From NCBI RefSeq assembly GCF_022606295.1, contig NZ_JAHHZS010000005.1:1-64000 (forward strand): a stretch of DNA of 64,000 bases, read 5' to 3'. The notes beneath the pieces were generated by a model that searched no databases, was not told the origin of the DNA, and worked only from the letters and a program-made list of their open reading frames with translations. The position numbers were made by a program, and so were the translations under genes. Of the stretch, positions 25,639 through 35,788 are shown piece after piece. Source of the DNA: Arthrobacter bambusae (GTDB lineage: Bacteria; Actinomycetota; Actinomycetes; Actinomycetales; Micrococcaceae). Positions within the stretch are counted from its first letter, which is position 1. The number at the start of each line of letters is the position of its first letter.

Positions 25639-25687
25639 CATGGCCGGGCCGGGCTCGGCCATGCGCGTAGCGGCCTGTTAAAAGGCC
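25639..25687 (-). terminator. Possible terminator region after pafA
   Basis: CATGGCCG/CGGCCATG (25639-25646, 25656-25663) and GGCCT/AGGCC (25672-25676, 25683-25687) form two short stems between the pafA stop and the FKBP lipoprotein start. The second, read leftward, has a T-rich loop. Termination is only possible, not certain. Confidence 0.35.
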
Positions 25688-25717
25688 AACCTCCAGAGTA
25701 GCTGGTGAAGCTGGGAG

Positions 25718-27082
25718 TCAGCTCATCGAGTCCAGCAGGGCATCCACTCTCTCGTCGACGCTGCGGAAGGGATCCTTGCACAAAATCGTCTGGTGCGCGC
25801 GGTCGTTCAACTTCAAATGGACCCAATCCACGGTGTAGTCACGCCCGAGTTCCTGGGCGCGCCGGACGAAGTCGCCACGCAGTTTTGCCCGGGTGGTCTG
25901 CGGCGGCGCATCCACTGCATCCTTGATGTCCGTGTCAGCCACGAGGCGCCTCGCCGCACCGCGCGACTGGAGCAGGAAGAAGAGCCCGCGCTTGCGCGAG
26001 ATGTCGTGATACGTCAGGTCCAGTTGCGCGATCCTCGAGGAGTCGAGGCCGATTCCATGGCGGCGCATGTAGCCGTCCATCAGCTTCTTCTTGATGGCCC
26101 AGTCAACTTCCGTATCTATTCCGCTGGTGTCGCCGCTGTCGATCGCGTCGAGCGTCCGCTCCCAAAGATCCAGGATGAGCGGCACGTGCGGATTGTGGGC
26201 TCCATTTGATGCCACGAAGGCGGTGACCTTTGCGAGGTACTCGCGCTGGATGTCCAGGGCCGTCAGTTGCCGGCCGTTGGCCAGGCGCACCAAGGCCTTA
26301 CCGCTCAGATCGTGGGAGATTTCCCGGATGCTGCGGATCGGGTTCTCCATGCGCATGTCCCGCATGATCACTCCGGCCTCAATCATGCGCAGGAGCAGGT
26401 CCACCGTTCCCACTTTCAACAGGGCGGTGGTTTCGGACATGTTGGAATCACCGACGATCACATGCAGACGGCGGAAGAACTCGGCGTCGGCGTGCGGCTC
26501 GTCACGGGTGTTGATGATCGGGCGGGACCTCGTCGTCGCGGAGGACACGCCTTCCCAAATGTGGTCGGCACGTTGGGAGAACGCGAACGTGGCCCCATGG
26601 GGCGTCTTGAGGACCTTGCCCGCGCCGGCGATCAGCTGCCGCGTCACGAGGAAGGGAATGAGGATCTCGGCGAGCCGCGAGAACTCGCCGCGCCGCGGAA
26701 TCAGGTAGTTTTCATGGCTGCCGTAGGAATTGCCGGCGGAATCGGTGTTGTTCTTGAACAGGTAGACCGTTCCGTTGAATCCCTCCGCCGCAAGCCGCGC
26801 CTGCGCTTCATCGACGAGGTCGTCGAGAATGAGTTCCCCGGCCCGGTCGTGGGCAATCAATTGCGCGAGGTCGTCGCATTCCGCAGTGGCGTACTCCGGG
26901 TGCGAACCGACATCCAGGTACAGGCGCGAGCCATTGGTCAGGAAGACGTTGGAGGAACGTCCCCAGCTCACCACCTTCCGAAAGAGGTACCTGGCGACTT
27001 CCTCGGGAGCCAATGGCCGCGAGTCCGGGCTCGAATACGAAATGCCGAACTCGGTTTCAATCCCGAATATTCTTTTATCCAT
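25718..27082 (-). CDS. pafA: Pup ligase PafA
   Basis: A 454-residue enzyme that uses ATP to link the C-terminal Glu of Pup to substrate lysines. The start [13 protein letters not shown] at 27082 fits the conserved N-terminal strand of the carboxylate-amine ligase fold. LYKNN-type [18 protein letters not shown] and [12 protein letters not shown], both active-site signatures shared with Dop, are present. GGGAG lies 8 bases upstream, inside the last codons of prcA, and the ATG is one base after the prcA stop. PafA is last in the pup-prcB-prcA-pafA run, so ligase and proteasome are made together. The C-terminus ends VDALLDSMS. Confidence 0.96.
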   Translation of the reverse strand: MDKRIFGIETEFGISYSSPDSRPLAPEEVARYLFRKVVSWGRSSNVFLTNGSRLYLDVGSHPEYATAECDDLAQLIAHDRAGELILDDLVDEAQARLAAEGFNGTVYLFKNNTDSAGNSYGSHENYLIPRRGEFSRLAEILIPFLVTRQLIAGAGKVLKTPHGATFAFSQRADHIWEGVSSATTRSRPIINTRDEPHADAEFFRRLHVIVGDSNMSETTALLKVGTVDLLLRMIEAGVIMRDMRMENPIRSIREISHDLSGKALVRLANGRQLTALDIQREYLAKVTAFVASNGAHNPHVPLILDLWERTLDAIDSGDTSGIDTEVDWAIKKKLMDGYMRRHGIGLDSSRIAQLDLTYHDISRKRGLFFLLQSRGAARRLVADTDIKDAVDAPPQTTRAKLRGDFVRRAQELGRDYTVDWVHLKLNDRAHQTILCKDPFRSVDERVDALLDSMS

Positions 27083-27083
27083 C

Positions 27084-27791
27084 TCAGGCCTCCCCTGCCA
27101 GCAGCTGCGTGATTTCGTCCGCCCGGAGCCGCCGGAAGGCCCGTCGGGAACCGCGTCCGCTTTCCGGACTCCGGTCAAGGACTGCGGCCTCGACGGCGGT
27201 GCCGGGCAGTGCGTCGACTTCCTTGTCCGTGGCCAGCGCCTTGACCGCCAGGCGGAGTGCGCCGGCCAGGTTGAGGTCGGCCTTCCAACCGCCGGCCACG
27301 GTCTCGGCTACTTGCTCGGCCAAGCCGCCCATCACCACAAAACCGTTCTCGTCGGCGATCGAACCGTCGAAAGTCAGCCGATAAAGGTGGTCGCCGGCTT
27401 GCGTATGCCCGACCTCTGCGACTGCGAGCTCCACCTCGAAGGGCTTTTGTTCCGCGGTGAAGACTGCGCCCAGGCTCTGCGCGTAGACGCTGGCCAGGCC
27501 GCGGGCCGTGACGTCCTCGCGATCGTACGAATAGCCGCGGACGTCGGCGTAGCGGACGCCTGCTTGGCGAAGACTCTCAAACTCGTTGTACTTGCCCACG
27601 GCGGCGAACGCGATCTTGTCGTAGATCTCACCGATCTTATGGAGCGACGGCGAAGGGTTCTCCGCCACCAACGCGATGCCGTCAGCACAACTGATCACGA
27701 CGACGGAACGGCCGCGGGCGATGCCCTTCCGCGCGAAATCCGCGCGGTCCTTCATCAGTTGCTCGGGCGAAACATAGAACTGCTGGGTCAT
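27084..27791 (-). CDS. prcA: Proteasome alpha subunit PrcA
   Basis: A 235-residue alpha-type 20S subunit with no propeptide nucleophile. The start [23 protein letters not shown] includes the gate-forming N-terminal helix H0 region, and the core carries [23 protein letters not shown] typical of actinobacterial alpha subunits. ATG at 27791 lies one base after the prcB stop, with GGGAG 8 bases upstream. The C-terminal tail is long and basic ([20 protein letters not shown]). Alpha rings cap the catalytic beta rings and dock the ATPase ARC through its C-terminal QYL tail. Confidence 0.96.
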   Translation of the reverse strand: MTQQFYVSPEQLMKDRADFARKGIARGRSVVVISCADGIALVAENPSPSLHKIGEIYDKIAFAAVGKYNEFESLRQAGVRYADVRGYSYDREDVTARGLASVYAQSLGAVFTAEQKPFEVELAVAEVGHTQAGDHLYRLTFDGSIADENGFVVMGGLAEQVAETVAGGWKADLNLAGALRLAVKALATDKEVDALPGTAVEAAVLDRSPESGRGSRRAFRRLRADEITQLLAGEA

Positions 27792-27792
27792 C

Positions 27793-28602
27793 TCAGGCCT
27801 CCCGTCCGGCAACTGCGCGCGATTCAACAATGGATCCTGCGATCGCCGCCAATTCCCGTTCCGGCACGCGGCGGGCGCCGGCGCGGTTGACGGTATACAC
27901 CACCGGCCAGAGCTGCCGGACGGGGTCCGGACCGCCGGTGGCGGAGTCGTCGTCGGCGGCGTCGTAGAGGGCTTCGACGGCGACGGCGACGGCCTCGTCT
28001 TCAGTGAGGTTCGGCCGCCACAGCTTCTTCAAGGCGCCACGTGCGAAGACGGAACCGGATCCGACCGAATGGTGCTCCAATTCCTCGTATCGTCCGCCGG
28101 TGACGTCGTACGAGAAAAGCCGTCCCACGCCGGCCGACTGGTCGAACCCAGCGAAGAGCGGGATCACCGCAAGGCCCTGCATCGCCATGGGCAGGTTTCC
28201 ACGGATCATGGCTCCAAGCCGGTTGGCTTTGCCGTCCAGGCTCAGCAGTGTGCCCTCGATCTTTTCGTAGTGTTCCAGTTCAACCTGGAACAACCGTGTG
28301 ATGTCGATAGCCAGGCCTGCTGTCCCGGCAATTCCCAGGACGGAATATTCGTCGGCCGGGAAGACCTTCTCGATGTGCCTGCTGGCGATCACGTTGCCCA
28401 TGGTGGCACGCCTGTCCCCCGCCATCAGGACGCCGCCTGGGTAGCTCAGGGCGACGATTGTCGTGGCATGGGGCACCAGCGGAATTTGTCCCGCAGGCAG
28501 CGCTTGGTTGAAGGGAAGGAGTTCAGGCCTGGAGCGTTGCAGATGCTCTATGAACGAAGACGTTGCTTGGGTGGCCAGGTGGCCGGCTGATGGATCCTGC
28601 AT
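27793..28602 (-). CDS. prcB: Proteasome beta subunit PrcB
   Basis: A 269-residue precursor of the catalytic 20S subunit. A 46-residue propeptide is removed before Thr47 in [10 protein letters not shown], whose side chain is then the nucleophile. [12 protein letters not shown] supplies the Asp and Arg/Lys region of the active site. The core runs to [17 protein letters not shown]. It sits first of the two subunit genes, with prcA one base after its stop codon. A GC-rich hairpin separates it from pup. The order pup-prcB-prcA-pafA is the canonical actinobacterial arrangement. Confidence 0.97.
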   Translation of the reverse strand: MQDPSAGHLATQATSSFIEHLQRSRPELLPFNQALPAGQIPLVPHATTIVALSYPGGVLMAGDRRATMGNVIASRHIEKVFPADEYSVLGIAGTAGLAIDITRLFQVELEHYEKIEGTLLSLDGKANRLGAMIRGNLPMAMQGLAVIPLFAGFDQSAGVGRLFSYDVTGGRYEELEHHSVGSGSVFARGALKKLWRPNLTEDEAVAVAVEALYDAADDDSATGGPDPVRQLWPVVYTVNRAGARRVPERELAAIAGSIVESRAVAGREA

Positions 28603-28632
28603 TGCTGCGCTCCTTCGACTCTGACATCCGAT

Positions 28633-28658
28633 GCCCGGCGGCCTCGCGCCGGCCGGGC
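28633..28658 (-). promoter_or_regulatory. GC-rich hairpin between pup and prcB
   Basis: GCCCGGCGGC faces GCCGGCCGGGC across a short loop in the 78-base gap between the pup stop and prcB start. It lacks a T-run. It may be an attenuator or RNA-processing site that lets Pup be made in excess over the proteasome. Confidence 0.35.
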
Positions 28659-28680
28659 CCTTGGCTTGGCTGGCGGCTGG

Positions 28681-28884
28681 CTATTGACCGCCCTTTTGCA
28701 CAAATGCCCGCACGAATTCCTCCGCGTTCGACTCAAGTACGCCGTCGATTTCGTCGAGGAGATCGTCAACGCCCTGCGTGGCGACCGAGGCCTGTGCCTC
28801 TGGCGCTGCGGGCGGTGCCTCGGGGGCGTCGGCCTCTGTCTCGACGTCTCGCGACTGCGGTTGCTGCTGCTCCTGAGCTGCCAT
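28681..28884 (-). CDS. pup: Prokaryotic ubiquitin-like protein Pup
   Basis: A 67-residue, mostly disordered tag protein. It ends in VQKGGQ, so the terminal Gln must be deamidated to Glu by Dop before ligation. The C-terminal half holds the helix-forming, ARC-binding segment GVDDLLDEIDGVLESNAEEF. ATG at 28884 (MAAQEQQQPQ) is preferred because known Pups are 60-70 residues and GAGAAGG lies just upstream. Earlier Met codons at 28896 and 28905 would add MEKE or MDRMEKE. It lies between dop and prcB in the same direction. Confidence 0.96.
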   Translation of the reverse strand: MAAQEQQQPQSRDVETEADAPEAPPAAPEAQASVATQGVDDLLDEIDGVLESNAEEFVRAFVQKGGQ

Positions 28885-29007
28885 TTCCTTCTCCATTCTG
28901 TCCATCCCCGGCAACGGGGACTTCCTGTAATGCCATACTGCCACGGGGCGGGCCGTGACGCTGCGGTTTTGTCGGGCCCGTTTGGCGGCCGTTCCTCAGC
29001 TGCCCGT

Positions 29008-30678
29008 TCAGGCGGGCGGGGCCGGGTCCAGGCCGAGCAATTCACGGAGGAATGCACCGGCTGTGGCATGCTTCCGAAACAACTGACCGGTGAGTGCTTC
29101 GGTGCCGCGGAGGGGTTCCCTGGTGGGTACCCGCTGCAGTTTCCCGATGCCGGGAACATCGAAGATGACTGAATCCCAGCTGGCGCCGACCACGTCCTTG
29201 CCGAAGCTGGAAACACACTTCCCGCGGAAATACGCCCGGGTGTCCGACGGCGGTTCGACGACGGCGCGGCTGATCGTGGCGTCGTCGACGATCGTCTGCA
29301 TGCGGTCGCGGGAAAGCATTCTGTAATACAGGCCTTTCTCCGGCCTCACGTCGGACCACTGCAAATCGACAAGCCCCAGGCGGGCGTCGTTCCATTCCAG
29401 GCCGTCACGGTTCCGGTAGCCATCGAGCAGGGACATCTTGGCCAGCCATTCGACGGAAGACGCGGCACTCGCGGGGTTGCTACCCAGGAGCCCCAGCGTC
29501 GACTCCCACCGTTCCAGGACGTCACGGGTATGGCCGTCTCCACTGAAGGAATCGGAAACCCCGGTCTCCTGGCCAAGTTTGGCCGCTGCCTCGTAGTACA
29601 TCCACTGGATATCCAGCGCGGTGACCCGCCGTCCGTCAAGAAGCCTGACGGTGGCGGTCAGGGAGGTGTCATGGCTGATGGCCTGCAGGCCCGCCACAGG
29701 CTCATGTACTTCGATCTTCGGAGCCTGGCCGGCTTCGATAAGGCTCAGGACCAAAGCCGTGGTGCCAAACTTCAAGTAGTTCGACACCTGGCTCAGGTTG
29801 GCGTCGCCGATGATGACATGCAGGCGCCGGTACTTGTCCGCGGTGGCGTGCGGTTCATCCCGGGTGTTGATGATCGGACGCCTGATGGTGGTTTCCAGTC
29901 CCACCTCGGCTTCGAAGAAGTCCGCCCGCTGGCTGATCTGGAATCCGGCAGTTGAACCGTCCTGGCCCTTGCCGAGTCGACCGGCTCCGCAGATGACCTG
30001 GCGGGTGACGAAGAACGGCGTCAGGCCCCGGACGATGTCCCCGAAAGGCACCGAGCGCGGCATGAGGTAGTTCTCGTGGGACCCATAGGACACCGATTTG
30101 TTGTCGGTGTTGTTCTTGTACAGGTTGATGGGCGGCAGGTCGGGATCGGCGGCCACCTTCCGAACGGTGGCCAAGGCGACGAGGTCGCCGGCCGCGTCCC
30201 AGGCAACGGCGTCACGGGGATTCGTGACCTCGGGACTGGAATATTCAGGATGGGCATGGTCCACGTACAGCCGGGCCCCGTTGCCGAGCACCATGTTCAT
30301 GAGCAGCGATCCGGACTCGTCGCTGCCGTCGGCTTCCAGCTCCTGGCGTCCGTACGCCAGCGCGACGGCCTCGGCGTCGAGCACCGGGGGCCTGTCAGTC
30401 AGCTGGCTGGGATCGGCGGCACTCCGCTCGAGTGTCCAACCGCGCGCGTCATGCAGGGGTTCTTCGTCCGTATAGTCCCAACGGGTCTCGGCGCCGCCGG
30501 CCGCCCGTTGCCGCGTCAGGTTGGCGTAGGCCTGGATGATCCGCGCGGACATCATCGTGGCGTTCGCCCCCGGCGCGGAGGGCGAATGGATGCCGTATTC
30601 GGTTTCCGATCCCATGACCCGCATGGCCCCGCCGACGGGAAGCCTGTCCGAAGGCAGGCCTTCCGGCCGGGCCGTCAC
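29008..30678 (-). CDS. dop: Pup deamidase/depupylase Dop
   Basis: A 556-residue PafA paralogue that deamidates Pup and removes it from substrates. The signature MGSETEYG begins the fold. [19 protein letters not shown] and [20 protein letters not shown] match PafA/Dop active-site segments. GTG at 30678 overlaps the ARC stop as GTGA, which suggests coupling. ATG at 30624 (MRVMGSE) is a credible alternative that would remove 18 poorly conserved residues. The Dop-specific insert after residue about 60 is present ([14 protein letters not shown]). The gene lies between arc and pup. Confidence 0.94.
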   Translation of the reverse strand: MTARPEGLPSDRLPVGGAMRVMGSETEYGIHSPSAPGANATMMSARIIQAYANLTRQRAAGGAETRWDYTDEEPLHDARGWTLERSAADPSQLTDRPPVLDAEAVALAYGRQELEADGSDESGSLLMNMVLGNGARLYVDHAHPEYSSPEVTNPRDAVAWDAAGDLVALATVRKVAADPDLPPINLYKNNTDNKSVSYGSHENYLMPRSVPFGDIVRGLTPFFVTRQVICGAGRLGKGQDGSTAGFQISQRADFFEAEVGLETTIRRPIINTRDEPHATADKYRRLHVIIGDANLSQVSNYLKFGTTALVLSLIEAGQAPKIEVHEPVAGLQAISHDTSLTATVRLLDGRRVTALDIQWMYYEAAAKLGQETGVSDSFSGDGHTRDVLERWESTLGLLGSNPASAASSVEWLAKMSLLDGYRNRDGLEWNDARLGLVDLQWSDVRPEKGLYYRMLSRDRMQTIVDDATISRAVVEPPSDTRAYFRGKCVSSFGKDVVGASWDSVIFDVPGIGKLQRVPTREPLRGTEALTGQLFRKHATAGAFLRELLGLDPAPPA

Positions 30679-32489
30679 AGGTACTGGCCGGTGTTGGGAG
30701 TCGTTTCGATCGACTTCCCGGGCTCCTGGCCGGCCTTGCCCTGGACGATGGTGCGGATGTAGGTAATGCGTTCGCCCTTCTTGCCTGAGATGCGTGCCCA
30801 GTCATCCGGGTTGGTGGTGTTGGGCATGTCCTCGTGCTCGCGGAATTCGTCGACGACGGCGCGCAGGAAGTGGTCGATCCGCAGGCCTTTCTGCTGGGTC
30901 AGCAGGAGGTCCTTGATGGCGTACTTCTTGGCCCGGTCCACAACGTTCTGGACCACGGCACCGGAGTTGAAGTCCTTGAAGTAGAGCATCTCGGTATCGC
31001 CGTTGGCGTACGTGACTTCGAGGTACTCGTTGGATTTCTCCGTGGAGTACATGGCTTCAACGGTGCGCTGGATGATGGCGTCGACCGTGGCCTGGACGTC
31101 GCCGCCGTGCTCTGCCAGATCCGTCGCGTGGAAAGGAAGGTCGGTGGTGATGTACTTGGCGAAAATATCGGCGGCCGCTTCGGCGTCCGGCCGTTGGATC
31201 TTGACCTTCACATCCAGGCGGCCGGGACGGAGAATAGCCGGGTCGATCATGTCTTCGCGGTTCGAAGCGCCGATCACGATCACGTTGTCCAGCCGTTCGA
31301 CGCCGTCGATCTCGCTCAGGAGCTGCGGAACGATGGTTGTTTCGACGTCGGAAGAGACACCGGTGCCGCGGGTGCGGAACAGCGAGTCCATCTCATCGAA
31401 GAACACCACCACGGGGCTGCCATCCGAAGCCTTCTCCCGGGCGCGGGCGAAGATCAGGCGGATGTGCCGCTCTGTTTCGCCGACGTACTTGTCAAGGAGT
31501 TCAGGTCCCTTGATGTTCAGGAAGTAGCTCTTCAGGTCCACGTTGCCGGCGCGTTCGGAGGCGCGGGCGGCCAGCGAGTTGGCAACGGCTTTGGCGATCA
31601 GCGTCTTGCCGCAGCCCGGAGGCCCGTACAGGAGGATGCCCTTGGGTGCTTTGAGCCCGTGTTCGCGGTACAGGTCCGGGTGCAGGAACGGGAGTTCCAC
31701 CGCGTCGCGGATCTGTTCGATTTGCGGGCCCAGGCCGCCGATGTCCTCGTAGGTGATATCCGGGACTTCCTCGAGGACGAGGTTTTCGACCTCTGCCCGG
31801 GGAACCTTCTCCAAGGCGTAGCCGGTGCGGGAATCGAGGGACAGGGCGTCACCGACCCGCAGGTGCACTTTCTGCAAGGCACCCGAGAGCCTCACCACGC
31901 GCTCTTCATCGGCCCTGCCCACTACCAAGGCGCGGTCCGTGCCGAGCATCTCCTTGAGCGTGACCAGTTCGCCTGCCCGTTCGTACCCCAGTCCGGTCAC
32001 CACGAGCAGGGCCTCATTGAGGAGGACTTCCTGTCCGACGGCCAGCTGGTTGAGGTTCACGAGCGGGCTGACGCCCACGCGCATCTTGCGGCCGGCGTTG
32101 AAGATGTCTACCGACTCCTCAGTGGCCGCCTGGCCCGTGCTGCCTGCCGTTGGCTGGCGCCTCGGATTGATCTGCAGGATCGTCCCGAAGCTGTACGGCG
32201 GTTGGCCGTCCTGCTCGAGGGCTCCTTTGAGCCGCAGGATCTCGGCCTTCGCCGTTTCCAGCATGGTCACGAGCTTGGTGTTGTTCTGGGTGGCGGCGGC
32301 AAGCTGACGGTCGATGTGGCGCAGCTTGTCTCGAAGGATGTTGATCTGGCGTTCCGCGACGGTGAGTTCCGCGGAGTCGTCCACCGGCTGGATTGCTCCA
32401 CCCCCGTGTCCCGCTTTTCCCTCAGTCACAGCCTTGTTCGCTGGCTCCTCCGGCGTCGTTCGCCCGAAGTCATTGTTCGACGTATCCAC
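30675..32489 (-). CDS. arc: Proteasomal AAA ATPase ARC (Mpa)
   Basis: A 604-residue AAA unfoldase. Residues 40-94 form the coiled coil that binds Pup, two OB-fold repeats follow, then the AAA domain with Walker [14 protein letters not shown], Walker [13 protein letters not shown] and the arginine-finger region [11 protein letters not shown]. The C-terminus ends GQYL, the tail that docks into the proteasome alpha ring. Six subunits would thread pupylated proteins into PrcBA. The stop overlaps dop by four bases. trmI lies 101 bases upstream, an arrangement typical of actinobacterial proteasome loci. Confidence 0.97.
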   Translation of the reverse strand: MDTSNNDFGRTTPEEPANKAVTEGKAGHGGGAIQPVDDSAELTVAERQINILRDKLRHIDRQLAAATQNNTKLVTMLETAKAEILRLKGALEQDGQPPYSFGTILQINPRRQPTAGSTGQAATEESVDIFNAGRKMRVGVSPLVNLNQLAVGQEVLLNEALLVVTGLGYERAGELVTLKEMLGTDRALVVGRADEERVVRLSGALQKVHLRVGDALSLDSRTGYALEKVPRAEVENLVLEEVPDITYEDIGGLGPQIEQIRDAVELPFLHPDLYREHGLKAPKGILLYGPPGCGKTLIAKAVANSLAARASERAGNVDLKSYFLNIKGPELLDKYVGETERHIRLIFARAREKASDGSPVVVFFDEMDSLFRTRGTGVSSDVETTIVPQLLSEIDGVERLDNVIVIGASNREDMIDPAILRPGRLDVKVKIQRPDAEAAADIFAKYITTDLPFHATDLAEHGGDVQATVDAIIQRTVEAMYSTEKSNEYLEVTYANGDTEMLYFKDFNSGAVVQNVVDRAKKYAIKDLLLTQQKGLRIDHFLRAVVDEFREHEDMPNTTNPDDWARISGKKGERITYIRTIVQGKAGQEPGKSIETTPNTGQYL

Positions 32490-32590
32490 GAAGCATCAGC
32501 TCCTTCCCGCTTTCTATAAATAGACCTTAGCCCTCAAAAGCGTCGGGAAACCTGTGACATCCGGAATGCGGACCAGTTTGTGATGTTTCC

Positions 32591-33643
32591 TCAGGAAGCA
32601 GGCGTGGGGTCGTCCTTGACGTGGGTGCCGGCAATCGCATCGCGTGCCGCCCGACGCAGTTTTTTGTCGGAAACCGCGCGCTCCCCTACGGCGCCCGGTG
32701 TCCACGCGTTCAAGTCCTCTTCGCTGAACTCGGTCTTGGACGGACGCCGTTTGACGGAGATTCCGGTCACGCCGTCGGCGAGGCGGCGGGTGACCAAAAG
32801 GAAGCCGGTGTGGGCCACCATGCGGTGGTCGGGGCGGACAGCGAGGCCCTCAAGATGCCAGCCACGGACCATGGACTCCCAGGCGTCCGGTTCCGTGAAC
32901 CGGCCGTCGGCGCGGATGGCTTCGGCAGTGCGGGAAAGCTGGGTCACCGTGGCCACATAGTTGATCCACACGCCGCCGGGGGCCAGGACGGTGGCTACGG
33001 CGTCGAGGCATTCCCAAGGAGCGAGCATGTCCAGCACCACACGGTCCACGGATCCGGGCTCTTCACTGCGGACCACTTCCTCCTGGAAGTCGCCCAGCGA
33101 GATCTTCCAGGCGGGGTGCGGGCCGCCGAAAATTGTTTCCACGTTGCCGCGGGCGATGTCCGCGAACTCTTCGCGACGTTCGAAAGAGTGCAGGTAACCG
33201 TTGTCCCCCACTGCGCGGAGCAGGGAGATCGAAAGGGCGCCCGAACCAACGCCGGCTTCCACAACCCGTGCACCCGGGAAGATATCGGCCATCGTGACGA
33301 TCTGCCCGGCATCCTTGGGGTAGACCACTGCTGCGCCGCGGGGCATGGACAACACGAAGTCCGAGAGCAGCGGCCGGAGCGTCTGGTACTGCTGGCCGAT
33401 GTTGTTGGCGACTACGGAGCCATCAACCTGGCCGATGATTTCGTCATGGTTGAGGAAGCCGCGGTGCGTGTGGAAGGCTCCGCCTTCCTCCAAGGTGATG
33501 GTGTTCATCCGGCCGCGCTCGTCCGTGAGTTGAACCCGCTCGCCCACGCGGAACGGCCCTCGGCGCCGTGCCGCACCCGTCGGCTGAAGGGCGGTGTCGG
33601 CGGCGCCGGTGGCCGTGAAGTTGGCGGCGGTTTCGCTGCTCAT
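32591..33643 (-). CDS. trmI: tRNA (adenine58-N1)-methyltransferase TrmI
   Basis: A 350-residue class I methyltransferase. The N-terminal small domain (PFRVGERVQLTDERGRMNTI) is followed by the SAM motif ARVVEAGVGSGALSISLLRAVG and ERREEFADIARGNVE. The C-terminal part has WHLEGLAVRPDHRMVAHTGFL, typical of TrmI, which makes m1A58 in the T-loop of tRNA as a tetramer. It sits upstream of arc in the same direction, a linkage conserved in actinobacteria. The tail after residue 300 is an acidic/basic extension that other TrmI proteins lack or vary. Confidence 0.93.
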   Translation of the reverse strand: MSSETAANFTATGAADTALQPTGAARRRGPFRVGERVQLTDERGRMNTITLEEGGAFHTHRGFLNHDEIIGQVDGSVVANNIGQQYQTLRPLLSDFVLSMPRGAAVVYPKDAGQIVTMADIFPGARVVEAGVGSGALSISLLRAVGDNGYLHSFERREEFADIARGNVETIFGGPHPAWKISLGDFQEEVVRSEEPGSVDRVVLDMLAPWECLDAVATVLAPGGVWINYVATVTQLSRTAEAIRADGRFTEPDAWESMVRGWHLEGLAVRPDHRMVAHTGFLLVTRRLADGVTGISVKRRPSKTEFSEEDLNAWTPGAVGERAVSDKKLRRAARDAIAGTHVKDDPTPAS

Positions 33644-33755
33644 GGGGATTTCCTCGCTCCTGTACGGCTGGGCCGTCTTTTGTTGCCACAGTTACTGCTT
33701 GGTGATGCGCGGCCGGGTTAATTCACGGCCGGCAGGTAACTCTACCGGGAAGGTC

Positions 33756-34925
33756 CTACGGGCGTCCGCTCCGTCGGGCTACTTTACCTGTAATGGCTGT
33801 CACTACGGCCTGCTGCCGCAGCAGGCCCATGACCGTACCGACTTCGTCCACGACGGCGTATTCAGTGCCGCTGAGCTGCGCCAGATACTGGATCAGTTCC
33901 TGGCCGCTGGAACTCCACGGGACGTAGGCGCCCTCGGCGAGCGGGGTCGAAACCGCCGTCACCAGCGTTGTGTAAACCTGGGAGGGCGGCACGGCTGCGG
34001 TGGCATGCGGATCGACAACGCCCTGAGGCCGGCCGTCGGGTCCGCAGATCACGACGGCGGGAGTGCCGTAAGGTGCTACCCGCAGGACGTCGGCGACGGT
34101 GGCCGAGTTCGGAATCCCGACGGCGGGTTCGGCCAAGGCCGCGGCGCTCACCAAGGGAAGGCGGCCGCGGAGCGTGGCTTGCTGAATGGCGCCCGAGGCT
34201 CCCATCCACAGGAAGCTGCAGACCAGGATCGTGATGAGCATGTAGCTGAGATCCGGGGTATTTCCGCTCAGCACGGGCAGTACTACGATCCACACGACCA
34301 GGACGATCACGATGATCCGTCCCGCCCAGCCCGCCGCCACTGTCCCCTTTTCCTGACTGCCGGTGGCTTTCCATACCGCGGACTCCACCAAGCGGCCTCC
34401 GTCCAAGGGCAGGCCCGGGAGGACATTGAAGATGCCGATGAGGAAATTGGCCCACATGAAGATATTTGTCAGGGTGTCCCCCGCACCGGTGAAGATACCG
34501 GTCTGAAGCACCAGCCAGGCCCCACCCGCGAGGACAAAGTTGGCTGCGGGTCCTGCCAAGGCAACCACCACTGAGCGGCCGGGCGACGCAATGAAGCTCT
34601 CGAACTGTGTGTGTCCGCCCCAGAGATTCAGCACGATCTTCTCCGTGGGCCAGTTGAACGCCTTGGCACTCAGGGCATGGGCGAGCTCGTGGACCAGTAC
34701 GGAAAGGGCAAGGAGCACCGCGTAGGCGAAGGCAACGAAGTACGCGGCGATGCCGAGCGAGTGCTCCCGGATGAGCAGAGCTGGACCGTAGACGATCACC
34801 GTGAACGCCGCGATGATGAACCAGGAGTAAGCGAGGTACACGGGGATTCCCGCTATCCGGCCGAGGGGAATCCCGTCTTTACTGCCGCGACGAGTGCTAT
34901 GGCCACCATTCCGGGGAGTGCTCAC
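33756..34925 (-). CDS. Site-2 protease family membrane metalloprotease
   Basis: A 389-residue polytopic zinc protease of family M50. The metal site HELAH is in LSVLVHELAHALSAKAFNW, and the third ligand is in FNVLPGLPLDGGRL. About six membrane segments span residues 28-250. The C-terminal region (about 265-385) looks like a pair of CBS domains (VADVLRVAPYGTPAVVICGPDG; EYAVVDEVGTVMGLL), a layout of one S2P subfamily in which nucleotide binding may control activity. GTG at 34925 lies directly after the HAD stop codon (no gap), so translation is coupled. The substrate is unknown. Confidence 0.92.
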   Translation of the reverse strand: MSTPRNGGHSTRRGSKDGIPLGRIAGIPVYLAYSWFIIAAFTVIVYGPALLIREHSLGIAAYFVAFAYAVLLALSVLVHELAHALSAKAFNWPTEKIVLNLWGGHTQFESFIASPGRSVVVALAGPAANFVLAGGAWLVLQTGIFTGAGDTLTNIFMWANFLIGIFNVLPGLPLDGGRLVESAVWKATGSQEKGTVAAGWAGRIIVIVLVVWIVVLPVLSGNTPDLSYMLITILVCSFLWMGASGAIQQATLRGRLPLVSAAALAEPAVGIPNSATVADVLRVAPYGTPAVVICGPDGRPQGVVDPHATAAVPPSQVYTTLVTAVSTPLAEGAYVPWSSSGQELIQYLAQLSGTEYAVVDEVGTVMGLLRQQAVVTAITGKVARRSGRP

Positions 34926-35669
34926 TTAGTTCGCCCGTCCAAGGAGAGTCCCGGCGGGCGCATTCGCGGAGGCCCTGGCGGCAACAAGCGCTTCCAGATC
35001 GGCGACCTTCCTGCCCTGAAGGGTGTCCCAGGTTGCCCGGCGGGGATCCTCCGGCAGCGGCATCTGGTGCGGGATCCCCACAGTCACCACGCCTGAGGCA
35101 ATCGCGGACGCAACTCCCGGGACCGAGTCCTCGAGTGCGACGCAATGGTCTGCGGTCAGCCCGGGGTCTGTGTCCTGGAGTCGCTCGACGGCGGCAAGGT
35201 AAGCCTCCGGGTGGGGTTTTCCTTGGCTCACGGTGTCTCCCGTGATGAGGAACTCGAAGTAGGGCTTGGAGAGGTTGGCCACGACCTCCCGCGCCATGGG
35301 GCCTTCCGACATGGTCACGAGGGCGCAGCGGACGCCTGATTGATACAGTTCGTCAAGCAATTCCTTGGCACCGGGCCGCCACGGCACCTCGACGCGGAGA
35401 CGGTCGATGACCCGGGCGCTCAAGGAGTCGACGATCTCGCGCTTTTCCAGGTTCACCCCAGCCGTTTGGAGGATGCCGGCCGAATGCATCAGCGACTGCC
35501 CTACGAGCTGCATGGCTTGTTCATGGCTCCAAGCGCCACCATGGGACTCCACGAGGGCGCGTTCCGCGGCAATCCAGTATGGCTCGGTGTCCACCAAGGT
35601 GCCATCCATGTCCCATAGTGCGGCTTTGAGCTCGGCTTTTACAAAGGGCTGGGTGGCTGAAGCAAGCAT
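34926..35669 (-). CDS. HAD-family phosphatase
   Basis: A 247-residue haloacid-dehalogenase-type hydrolase. Motif I is DMDGTLVDTEP (nucleophile Asp and general acid Asp), motif II LVTMSEGPMA, motif III KPHPEAYLAA and motif IV VALEDSVPGVASA. A helical cap (about 25-85) places it in subfamily I with beta-phosphoglucomutase and phosphoglycolate phosphatase relatives. The substrate is probably a small sugar phosphate, which the sequence does not specify. It is transcribed with the site-2 protease that begins at its stop codon. PAC2 is divergent on the other side. Confidence 0.9.
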   Translation of the reverse strand: MLASATQPFVKAELKAALWDMDGTLVDTEPYWIAAERALVESHGGAWSHEQAMQLVGQSLMHSAGILQTAGVNLEKREIVDSLSARVIDRLRVEVPWRPGAKELLDELYQSGVRCALVTMSEGPMAREVVANLSKPYFEFLITGDTVSQGKPHPEAYLAAVERLQDTDPGLTADHCVALEDSVPGVASAIASGVVTVGIPHQMPLPEDPRRATWDTLQGRKVADLEALVAARASANAPAGTLLGRAN

Positions 35670-35788
35670 GCCTAAAGTCTACGTGGAACGACGGAAGGCA
35701 ATTGCCGTTCTACGCCGGGGGCGAAGTGTGGCCACGCCGGTCACTTCACGCCATGCATGGGTGGCGGTGTTGGACGTAGGGTGAGTGA

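Noticed and set aside
25608-25826. Longer start for the FKBP lipoprotein
   Set aside because: It would overlap pafA and place 70 residues before a clear lipoprotein signal peptide. GTG at 25607 starts that signal directly.
30834-32519. Long plus-strand open frame opposite arc
   Set aside because: Shadow of the AAA ATPase. The real protein ends in GQYL and carries both Walker motifs.
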